DNA from: Caldilineae bacterium
GTDB lineage: Bacteria; Chloroflexota; Anaerolineae; J102
NCBI GenBank assembly: GCA_011192085.1
Contig: DUEQ01000181.1
Span: 1 to 5,093 of the forward strand
Direction of reading: 5' to 3'
DNA length: 5,093 nucleotides
Made by a program: the position numbers and the translations under genes. A model generated the notes under the pieces. It worked only from the letters and a program-made list of their open reading frames with translations, was not told the DNA's origin and did no database searches. Positions 1 through 5,093 of this stretch are shown here, piece after piece (position 1 is the first letter of the stretch; the number at the start of each line of letters is the position of its first letter).

Positions 1-682
1 AAAGCTCCGCCCGCCATCGCTCCTCCAGATAATAGGCCCGATAGAAAGCGAAATCCCTGTTCTCCTCTCCCTTGACCGAGTCCTCCACATTGACGAATAT
101 GTCGCTTTTTCGCTTGATGCCGCCCGCGCGGGCGATGGCATGGATGACAGCGTCGGGGTCTGCGACCAGGTCCTCATAGCGCACGATCTGGCCGCCTGCT
201 TCTCGGGCCAGGCGGAGGTAGGATGCGTTCTTCAGGTTCCACATGACGACGGGGTTGAGGAAGGGCCGCCGGGCGTGGTTCTCCCGCCCCAGGGTGGGCC
301 ATGCCGCCCGGATGAACGCGTCGAAATCCCCAGCGGGGTGGGGATGATGGTAGGGATGGCGGTGGAGGGAGAGAAGCCAGGCGTAAGGGTTCTTCACCAG
401 AAAGAGGAAAAAGGTCTGGCCCAAGGGACGGATGCTGCGCTCCAATCGCGCCACATCGGGGGCCAGCATGTGCTTCCAGCCCAGATTGCATCCGAACGTC
501 ATGAAGAAATAGGCGTCGATGACCTGTTCTCGCAGGCGGGGATGATGGCGAAAACGTCGCCGCAGCCAGGCGGGCGCCGTTCCCGGCAGCAGGGTCGCCG
601 TCAGATTGCGCCGGATGAGCTGCTCCAGGTAGTTGGTTCCGCAGTTGCGCTCGCCGTAGAGCTTGATGCACTGGAGATTCAT
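1..682 (-). CDS. Sulfotransferase-like protein, 3' end missing (227 residues visible)
   Basis: This is probably a cytosolic PAPS-dependent sulfotransferase, which would move a sulfuryl group from PAPS to an acceptor that cannot be named. The reading frame is open from ATG at 682 to the window edge, so the C-terminus is lost. Visible motifs are an N-terminal P-loop-like 5'-phosphosulfate-binding segment, YGERNCGTNYLEQLI (residues 9-23); GWKHM (68-72); VKNPYAWLLSL (96-106), placed where sulfotransferases carry the 3'-phosphate-binding R-D-P...S segment, here with Lys97 and Ser105; and RYEDLVADP (168-176), a common late sulfotransferase motif. From memory, G-E-R-N-x-G-T-N-Y with W-K-H and K-N-P-Y-x-W-L-L-S marks a distinct, largely uncharacterised sulfotransferase-like family, different from the neighbour at 2575-3432. 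No signal peptide or membrane segment is seen. The start overlaps the lipoprotein stop as ATGA (679-682), with no Shine-Dalgarno in front, so translational coupling is likely. The family call is fairly sure; the substrate is unknown. Confidence 0.82.
   Translation of the reverse strand, partial: MNLQCIKLYGERNCGTNYLEQLIRRNLTATLLPGTAPAWLRRRFRHHPRLREQVIDAYFFMTFGCNLGWKHMLAPDVARLERSIRPLGQTFFLFLVKNPYAWLLSLHRHPYHHPHPAGDFDAFIRAAWPTLGRENHARRPFLNPVVMWNLKNASYLRLAREAGGQIVRYEDLVADPDAVIHAIARAGGIKRKSDIFVNVEDSVKGEENRDFAFYRAYYLEERWRAEL
679..682 (-). other. ATGA stop/start overlap (translational coupling)
   Basis: On the minus strand the four bases read ATGA: the TGA ends the ASPIC/UnbV lipoprotein and the ATG starts the second sulfotransferase. 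The preceding bases (GCCTATCCCAACCC) hold no purine-rich ribosome site, so the downstream gene probably depends on ribosomes finishing the upstream one. This ties the two genes into one transcript. Confidence 0.8.
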
Positions 683-2559
683 GGGTTGGGATAGGCGATG
701 TCCAGGAGCTGATCCGCGGGGATGCGGTCGAGGGTCTGCTGCTTGCCATCGGGCCAGGTGATTGCGATCTGGTCGACAATGGTTTGGTCGCCCAGGCCGA
801 AGTGGACGCGATAGTGTCCCTGGCTGTAATGGCTGCTCTCACTCCATCCCACTCGCCCGATCTGGCTCCCGGCGGAAGTGCGCACGGCGATCTTGGCGCC
901 CATGGCTGCTTCGTTGCCCGCGGGTCCGTGTAGGCGCACCTCCAACCAGTGATTGGCGCCGGGGCGGCGTTTAAGGTACGCGGTTTCCCATTGTTTATCC
1001 AGGGTCTGAGTGGCGAGGATGGCCTCCTGATAGCCGTCGTTGTCCGCATCGAACCAGACCGCGCGGGCGCTTCGCAGAGCATCCAGGGGCGGCATGGCGG
1101 GCCAGCCTAACACCTCCATGGGCTGAAATTGACCATCAGGGGTTTGCCGGAAGACGCCGTCGGGGATGGTGGCCAGGTCCATGCGTCCATCATTATCCAC
1201 ATCCAGCCAATGGGCGGTGAGGCTGGCTTGGGGAAGCCCGAAGGTCTCCGGCGGCCGATAGTGCAACCCGTCCTCCTCTTGAATGAGGAGAAGATTGGCG
1301 TCTTTGGAAGCGATGAAGGCGTCGCCGTCGCCATCGCCATCGAAGTCGGCCAGGGTGATGGTCTGGGCCCAAATTTTGGGCGTTGACAATTTCTCCCCTC
1401 GAAAGCGCCAGCCCTCTTGGCGATACAGCCAGACGCCGTCCTCGCCCGCCCAGAGGAGATCGGGTTGTCCATCCTCGCCCACATCCAGCCAGGCAAAGGT
1501 CCCGCCATCGGGCATGCCCAAGCCCGCGGCCTGAGCCGTTTCGGTGAAGGTCCCATCGGGAGCCATGGTGAACAACTGATTGGGCGTGTTGCGGATGCAA
1601 ACCACATAAGCGTCCACCCGGCCATCGCCATTGACGTCTTGCAGGCTGATTTTGCGCGCGGCGCAATCCCCTTTGTGCAATCCCAGGCTGGCGGCGTCAT
1701 CCCGATGATACCGTTCACCTTCCCAACGAAACAGCTCATATGCGCGTCTCGCTGGCTCCAGGATGTCGGTCAGGCCCAAATTGGCGCCCCCCGCGATGAG
1801 CACGCTGGCCCGAGCTCCCGTCAAAGGATGCCAGGCGAGTCCATGCCTGTCCTTCAGATCGAGCAGGAAATCGGCCTGGGATGGGCGTTGGCCTTGGATG
1901 CCCACAAAGGTGCGTTCGATCATGGACTCCTCGGCCAGGCGAATCTGTACAGGCGACCCCACGCGCGGGTAGGGCTGCGGGGTGAGGATGAGATCGCCGT
2001 CGCCGGCGGCTGAAAAGCGAATCCGCTTCACGGAGTGCGCCCCCTGCTGCGATTCTTCCAGGGTCCACGTTCCGAAATCGCCCCGGGCTTCCGTGGCGAT
2101 GGGGGTGAAAAAGAGGACTTCTCCCTGGACAGGCGTCCCCTGTATGCGATGACTGTGTAAAATCAGGCGGGAGGCGTTCCAATAGATGTAAAGGCCGGGC
2201 TCGCGCCATGCAGGCGCGCGATCGGAGTCTTCCAGGCCGGGAAATGTGGTGGATTGGGAAAGCCCTGTGGATTCCAGGGGCCAGGCCTGCCATCCGCCCT
2301 GGCCATCCCCCAACAAAAAGCTCTGCCGGGCGCTGTGGTTGACGGAGAAAATGTCCAGCGCGCCATCGCCGTTCAGATCCGTCACTCCCACATCGAAGAG
2401 ATGAAAGCGCTCGATAGGCAGGGGGGCGGGCTGAAATGCGGGATTGGGGAGGGGTTTTTGCCATGGGGTGGGCACGTAACAGCCCGCGCTCCACCCCAAC
2501 AGCATCAGCATCCCGAGCATCCATCGGGCCAGTCGCCAGGGGGTGATTCGACGGAACAT
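679..2559 (-). CDS. VCBS/FG-GAP repeat lipoprotein with C-terminal ASPIC/UnbV domain
   Basis: This 626-residue exported protein resembles the CRTAC1/ASPIC-UnbV group: beta-propeller-type repeats followed by an ASPIC domain. The N-terminus has a basic start (MFRRITPWRLAR), a hydrophobic core (13-22) and a lipobox-like SAGC ending at Cys27. It is probably a lipoprotein, though Ser rather than Leu at -3 makes the lipobox imperfect. Calcium-loop repeats of the D-x-N/D-x-D-G-x-x-D kind occur at 61-69 (DLNGDGALD), 308-316 (DVNGDGRVD), 359-367 (a degenerate DVGEDGQPD), 405-413 (DFDGDGDGD), 453-461 (DVDNDGRMD) and 504-512 (DADNDGYQE). Residues 536-623 match ASPIC/UnbV: NHWLEVRLHG, then GAKIAVRT, HFGLGD and ITWPDGK. 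Residues 70-305 lack obvious repeats and look like an insertion. Such proteins are thought to bind calcium and act in surface adhesion or as scaffolds, but no enzyme activity can be assigned. The ATG at 2559 lies 15 bases after the sulfotransferase stop and has no clear Shine-Dalgarno; it is chosen because it supplies the basic n-region. Confidence 0.9.
   Translation of the reverse strand: MFRRITPWRLARWMLGMLMLLGWSAGCYVPTPWQKPLPNPAFQPAPLPIERFHLFDVGVTDLNGDGALDIFSVNHSARQSFLLGDGQGGWQAWPLESTGLSQSTTFPGLEDSDRAPAWREPGLYIYWNASRLILHSHRIQGTPVQGEVLFFTPIATEARGDFGTWTLEESQQGAHSVKRIRFSAAGDGDLILTPQPYPRVGSPVQIRLAEESMIERTFVGIQGQRPSQADFLLDLKDRHGLAWHPLTGARASVLIAGGANLGLTDILEPARRAYELFRWEGERYHRDDAASLGLHKGDCAARKISLQDVNGDGRVDAYVVCIRNTPNQLFTMAPDGTFTETAQAAGLGMPDGGTFAWLDVGEDGQPDLLWAGEDGVWLYRQEGWRFRGEKLSTPKIWAQTITLADFDGDGDGDAFIASKDANLLLIQEEDGLHYRPPETFGLPQASLTAHWLDVDNDGRMDLATIPDGVFRQTPDGQFQPMEVLGWPAMPPLDALRSARAVWFDADNDGYQEAILATQTLDKQWETAYLKRRPGANHWLEVRLHGPAGNEAAMGAKIAVRTSAGSQIGRVGWSESSHYSQGHYRVHFGLGDQTIVDQIAITWPDGKQQTLDRIPADQLLDIAYPNP
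691..954 (-). other. ASPIC/UnbV domain (protein domain within the lipoprotein)
   Basis: This encodes residues 536-623 of the lipoprotein. The family pattern is visible in order: N-H-W-L-E-V-R-L-H-G, a G-A-K-I-A-V strand, S-x-x-S-Q-G-H, V-H-F-G-L-G-D, then I-T-W-P-D-G-K-Q-Q and a closing L-L-D-I strand. The domain ends only three residues before the stop codon, the usual terminal position in bacterial CRTAC1-like proteins, so this gene appears complete. Confidence 0.88.
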
Positions 2560-2574
2560 AGCGCTGATTTTACA

Positions 2575-3432
2575 TCACCCGTCAACTTCTCTCAACTCGT
2601 CCGCCTGATGCTGCGCCAAACGTTGGGCGGCGTATGCATGTAGTGCATGGTCCAGGGCGTTGTATTCTCGGATCATGGCGAGGATGCGGGGAGGGAGCTC
2701 GTGCACTCGCGGGCGTTTTCGGGTGCGGTTGACATGGGAGAGGAAGACGCGTCGCCATCCAAAGACGCGGGCGAAGTGCTGGACAGACTCAGCGTAGGCC
2801 TCGGTGACGCCGAGTTCGTAGTAGGCGTCGAGGACCTGTCGCGTTTGCCGCAGCATGGGCTCCAGAGCTTCGGAATCGCCAGGGAGAAATGGCATGGCGG
2901 ACGTATCCGTATGAGGGCCCAGGATGGCCCGGGTTTGACCATTGAAAAAGGGCGCAAAGAGCCTGCGCTCCTCAGGAGCAAGACGCTGCCCGCCTCCAAG
3001 TTGGGTGTAGATGTCGGCCAGGGTCCATCCACGGGCCTGCAGCGCTCGACCGATCTCGGCGCCTTTGCCTTGGCCCCGTCGGGCCAGCGTCTGGGCGAAA
3101 TAATACAGCGAAATCATCCGCTCCACGGGATCGCGCAACAGGGTGAAGACGCGGAAAGGCCGGTCGATGGCGGGGATGATGTAGTGGGCGGAATGGCCAG
3201 CGATGCACTGGATCGCGGCCTTGCGCTCGGGTGAAAGCGCGTGATAATGGGCCTCATACCAGGCCACAGAGCCCCGATTAGGGCCATAGCTTTCCCACAG
3301 AGCCTTACCCTTGTAATTCGCCTGCACCACTTTGCGCAAGGAGGTGCCGCCGGTTTTGGCGATGTGATGATAGATGACTACTGGGCCAAGAGATGGAGAG
3401 GATGTTTTTCGCTTTCGAAGCCAGGGAATCAT
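2575..3432 (-). CDS. Sulfotransferase, heparan-sulfate-2-O-sulfotransferase-like (Sulfotransfer_2 type)
   Basis: This is a 285-residue PAPS-dependent sulfotransferase with near-complete family motifs. They are the 5'-phosphosulfate loop HHIAKTGGTSL (22-32, with the family's K-T-G-G-T-S); GHSAHY (79-84); the 3'-phosphate segment LLRDPVERMISLYYF (98-112, Arg100 and Ser108); NGQTRAILG (164-172), matching the family's N-x-Q-T-R; LGVTEAYAESVQHF (207-220); HVNRTRKRP (233-241); and YNALDHALHAYAAQRL (257-272), matching the C-terminal N-x-x-D-x-x-L-Y-x-Y-A pattern. Related enzymes sulfate sugars in polysaccharides, but the acceptor here is unknown. No membrane anchor is present, unlike the Golgi relatives, so it should work in the cytosol on a precursor. 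In-frame TGA and TAA (3442-3447) stand just before the ATG, which fixes the start within four codons. No Shine-Dalgarno is seen. It is first in a probable three-gene operon. Length and intact motifs suggest a functional enzyme. Confidence 0.92.
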   Translation of the reverse strand: MIPWLRKRKTSSPSLGPVVIYHHIAKTGGTSLRKVVQANYKGKALWESYGPNRGSVAWYEAHYHALSPERKAAIQCIAGHSAHYIIPAIDRPFRVFTLLRDPVERMISLYYFAQTLARRGQGKGAEIGRALQARGWTLADIYTQLGGGQRLAPEERRLFAPFFNGQTRAILGPHTDTSAMPFLPGDSEALEPMLRQTRQVLDAYYELGVTEAYAESVQHFARVFGWRRVFLSHVNRTRKRPRVHELPPRILAMIREYNALDHALHAYAAQRLAQHQADELREVDG

Positions 3433-3438
3433 GAGGCT

Positions 3439-3467
3439 TTTTTATCACACAGAGGAGCCGGGCGCAA
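3439..3467 (-). promoter_or_regulatory. Possible weak promoter for the sulfotransferase operon (leaderless type)
   Basis: On the minus strand TTGCGC (3467-3462, three of six matches to TTGACA) lies 17 bases before TAAAAA (3444-3439, four of six to TATAAT). Initiation about seven bases downstream would fall at or next to the ATG at 3432, giving a leaderless message, which would agree with the missing Shine-Dalgarno. The -35 element overlaps the T-run of the preceding terminator. The match is weak and could be chance; the alternative is expression by read-through of the terminator. Confidence 0.25.
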
Positions 3468-3502
3468 AAAAGCAGCGCACCCGGTATGGATGCGCTGCTT
3501 TT
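3466..3502 (-). terminator. Intrinsic (rho-independent) terminator after the secreted repeat protein
   Basis: A perfect 12-base inverted repeat (AAAAGCAGCGCA at 3468-3479 and TGCGCTGCTTTT at 3491-3502, plus-strand sense) encloses an 11-base loop. In minus-strand transcription the stem is followed by six T residues (3471-3466). It begins 20 bases after the TAA stop of the secreted protein gene, as expected for its terminator. The A-run on the other arm means it could also stop plus-strand transcription. Confidence 0.9.
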
Positions 3503-3522
3503 GCGAGGGGAGGTGGAGGGGG

Positions 3523-4980
3523 TTACTCGGGAATGCCGTTGGTGGTGGCGGAGCCGGCCATGGGGGATTTCGAGATGCCGTTCAGGACCACGCCAATGGC
3601 GCCGTTGCCTGTAATCACGGCATGGCCTTCAAAGTTGTCGCCCAACGGCTCGAACACCGTGGGATCCAGGCTGCCGCCGTTCTTGGTGTTGTAGCCGATA
3701 GCCGCGCCAGGGGCCAGGGTGTCGGTCCGGGTCAACTTGAGGTTGCCGTTGCGATCGTAGAACTTGGTGGTGATGGTGTTGTTGGAGCTCGTCAGGTTTT
3801 GGACGATGACGGCGCTGAATTCCTTCCACGCGCCGTTTTCTTTGATGCGGCGAACGCCGGGAACGTAGAAGGTGGATGAGGTGGTTTGAGTGTTAGGGGC
3901 GGCGTAGTAGCCCGATTCCTTGCCGCTGGAGCGCCACCACTGGGTGATCACATTGGCGACGACGGCTTTATCCGAGGTGATGGTGACCGAGCCGTCCCAG
4001 GTGGCGCCCAGATCGTCGAAGAAGTCCGAAGGCATGTCGCCGCCGTTGCGGGTGTTGAGACCAGCAGCGGAGTAGGGCGGGATGGTGATGTTGACGGTTT
4101 TGCTGGGGTTGATGCTGGCGTCACGAGGGGTGTATTCCAGCGTGACGTGAGCCTCCGAACCTTCCAGGTTCTGGATGTTCAGCGCCGAGAAGAGCAGCCA
4201 ACGGCCATCGGTAGTTGCCTGACGATACTGGCTGGGGACAACCAGGGTGGTGGCGCCAGAAGCGCCCGCGCAGTCAGGCGCGTTGTAGGTGGCGGTGCGG
4301 CCTTGCTGATAGACCACGCCCACGCCGGCGACGGTCTGGCCGTTGGTGACTTCCACCACGGCGGAGCCGTCCCAAGGATCGGTGAGGTTGGGCACAGCGC
4401 CCCCAGGGCTGCTCAGGTCATAGGTGTGCTGCGCGCCCGCGGGAATGGTGTCGGTGAACTGACCTTCGTTGTTGCCATCGCGACTGAAGTAGGTGATCTG
4501 AATATCCGCAGGCCCGGTGCCGGTGTTCTGCACGGTGAAGCTGGCGTAGATGGAGGGCGGGATCTTGAACAGGCTGGGGAAGCAGATCTTGCTGGAGCCT
4601 TGCGACACGCCCGAGTAGTAGGCCATCTGGAAGCCGTCGCCAGGACCGCCGGTCCAGGCCGTCTTCACCACCGAAGCCAGCGGCTGGTTGGAAGAGACTA
4701 CGCCAGCGCCCTGAAAGTTCTGAGGAAGCTGGACGCTGTCGGGATCGATCATGATGGACCCATTGGCGGGGACGGTGCGCTGCGGGCCTTGGTGCACGCC
4801 GCCGGTGGTGTCGTAGTAGGTGAGCTGAGCGGTCGCGTCGTCCGTGGCCGATTTGTTCACCAGTTCGGTGTACGTGCTGCCGACCCCCGGATTGGGGTAG
4901 CTCTGGGCCGCCACAGGCAGGGCGACCATCGCCAACAGCACGATGACAACAAGTGTAAAGGTCAACCGTCGTTTGGTCAT
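3523..4980 (-). CDS. Secreted protein with four tandem beta-rich repeats
   Basis: This 485-residue exported protein has no function I can name. A Sec signal peptide is clear: MTKRR, a hydrophobic core (6-21), and LPVAA before a probable signal peptidase I cut after Ala25. The mature part holds four related segments at about 36-108, 145-225, 263-349 and 387-470. Each has a TVQN/NIQN/IVQN-like first strand (VNK in unit 1), a Y-x-x-x-D/G strand, a P-x-G-A turn (TVPANGS, TIPAGAQ, TIPPYSA, TLAPGAA), then G-x-A/V-V and a closing strand such as LASVV or AVVANV. Units 3 and 4 share GLNTRNGGDMP and GYNTKNGGSLDP. This looks like a string of immunoglobulin- or fibronectin-like beta-sandwiches, common in surface proteins of Chloroflexota. 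Two cysteines (133, 237) remain after processing. There is no LPxTG motif or C-terminal membrane anchor, so it is released or held non-covalently. The ATG at 4980 is chosen over an in-frame one at 5091 because it has AGGAG nine bases upstream and begins the signal peptide. Confidence 0.85.
   Translation of the reverse strand: MTKRRLTFTLVVIVLLAMVALPVAAQSYPNPGVGSTYTELVNKSATDDATAQLTYYDTTGGVHQGPQRTVPANGSIMIDPDSVQLPQNFQGAGVVSSNQPLASVVKTAWTGGPGDGFQMAYYSGVSQGSSKICFPSLFKIPPSIYASFTVQNTGTGPADIQITYFSRDGNNEGQFTDTIPAGAQHTYDLSSPGGAVPNLTDPWDGSAVVEVTNGQTVAGVGVVYQQGRTATYNAPDCAGASGATTLVVPSQYRQATTDGRWLLFSALNIQNLEGSEAHVTLEYTPRDASINPSKTVNITIPPYSAAGLNTRNGGDMPSDFFDDLGATWDGSVTITSDKAVVANVITQWWRSSGKESGYYAAPNTQTTSSTFYVPGVRRIKENGAWKEFSAVIVQNLTSSNNTITTKFYDRNGNLKLTRTDTLAPGAAIGYNTKNGGSLDPTVFEPLGDNFEGHAVITGNGAIGVVLNGISKSPMAGSATTNGIPE
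3571..4875 (-). repeat. Four tandem, diverged protein repeats (about 110-124 residues per period)
   Basis: The repeats are visible at protein level, not as near-identical DNA. Matching Q-N positions fall at residues 151, 270 and 394, with the equivalent V-N at 41, so the period is about 110, 119 and 124 residues. Linkers also repeat: a Y-Y/T-Y, then a Ser/Thr/Gly-rich stretch, then F-P-S, V-P-S or V-P-G before a W/I-x-x-F/S that opens the next unit. This indicates old duplications within the gene. Confidence 0.75.
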
Positions 4981-4989
4981 GGTGAAACG

Positions 4990-4994
4990 CTCCT
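4990..4994 (-). promoter_or_regulatory. Ribosome binding site AGGAG for the secreted protein
   Basis: The minus strand reads AACAGGAGCGTTTCACC before ATG at 4980, a nine-base spacing. It decides the start: the in-frame ATG at 5091 would put 37 extra residues before the signal peptide and lies inside the probable promoter. Confidence 0.8.
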
Positions 4995-5062
4995 GTTGAG
5001 TGGTAGGATGAAATATAGACATTGCGTTGAATTCTGCCGGGGAGCAAGCTGTTACTGTGTCC

Positions 5063-5091
5063 AGTGTAGCAAGTCTTTGGCGGGATTTCAA
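5063..5091 (-). promoter_or_regulatory. Sigma70-type promoter for the secreted protein
   Basis: TTGAAA (5091-5086, five of six matches to TTGACA) lies exactly 17 bases from TACACT (5068-5063, four of six to TATAAT). Initiation near 5056 would give a leader of about 75 bases ending in the AGGAG site. The 113 bases between 4981 and the window edge hold no gene, only this promoter and leader. The -35 lies two bases from the window edge, so upstream operators cannot be judged. Confidence 0.6.
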
Positions 5092-5093
5092 TA

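Noticed and set aside
140..694. Plus-strand open frame of 184 residues, and other plus-strand frames at 1417-2013, 2647-3234 and 3241-3879
   Set aside because: All lie antisense to genes with recognised motifs, show no domain or ribosome site, and are expected from the third-position GC bias of the real genes.
174..1082. 302-residue open frame on the minus strand spanning the lipoprotein end and the second sulfotransferase start
   Set aside because: It is rich in Pro, Arg, Ala and Ser with no domain, and it overlaps two genes with clear motifs in another frame. It is a shadow frame of GC-rich DNA.
1322..1344. Short GCC-ATC/GTC repeat tract, possible microsatellite
   Set aside because: It simply encodes the Asp-Gly calcium loop DFDGDGDGD of the lipoprotein; codon choice explains it.
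3413..3440. Hairpin AAGCC / GGCTT with the sulfotransferase start codon in its loop
   Set aside because: The stem is only five base pairs with a 12-base loop, well within chance expectation.
4981..5091. Extended start of the secreted protein at ATG 5091, adding 37 residues
   Set aside because: It would bury the signal peptide, begins inside the -35 element of the likely promoter, and has no visible ribosome site within the window; ATG 4980 has AGGAG at nine bases.
1..5093. CRISPR array, tRNA, rRNA, insertion sequence or attachment site
   Set aside because: No regularly spaced direct repeats, cloverleaf-like sequence, transposase motifs or terminal inverted repeats were seen; the only clear inverted repeat is the terminator at 3466-3502.

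Overview
The window is about 5.1 kb of fairly GC-rich bacterial DNA. It is tightly packed and every supportable gene lies on the minus strand, so the biological reading order runs from high to low coordinates. The likely host is a member of the Chloroflexota (Anaerolineae/Caldilineae-like). This rests mainly on the style of the secreted protein, which has tandem ~120-residue domains with 'IQN' and 'GSavVtS' signatures, and on its company with an ASPIC/UnbV lipoprotein. It is an inference from resemblance, not a proof, because the window holds no rRNA or other phylogenetic marker.

Layout in transcription order: (1) a sigma70-like promoter (5063-5091) and a good Shine-Dalgarno (4990-4994) drive a 485-residue secreted protein (3523-4980). 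It has a Sec signal peptide and four tandem beta-rich repeats. (2) A strong intrinsic terminator (3466-3502) follows its stop codon. (3) Only 33 bases later begins a 285-residue cytosolic sulfotransferase of the heparan-sulfate-2-O-sulfotransferase-like (Sulfotransfer_2) type (2575-3432). (4) Fifteen bases after it begins a 626-residue putative lipoprotein with VCBS/FG-GAP calcium-loop repeats and a C-terminal ASPIC/UnbV (CRTAC1-like) domain (679-2559). (5) Its stop codon overlaps, as ATGA, the start of a second sulfotransferase-like gene of a different sequence family (1-682). That gene runs off the low-coordinate edge, so its C-terminus is missing.

Genes 3-5 look like one operon: same strand, gaps of 15 and -4 bases. 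The two sulfotransferases would use PAPS (3'-phosphoadenosine-5'-phosphosulfate) to sulfate hydroxyl or amino groups in the cytosol, while the lipoprotein would sit outside the membrane. A plausible but unproven reading is that the cluster makes or displays a sulfated surface glycan or other sulfated molecule. The secreted repeat protein upstream is separated by a terminator and may be independently expressed.

There is no tRNA, rRNA, CRISPR array, insertion sequence or other mobile-element signature. No gene-free stretch exceeds about 115 bases. The plus-strand open frames are shadows of the minus-strand genes.
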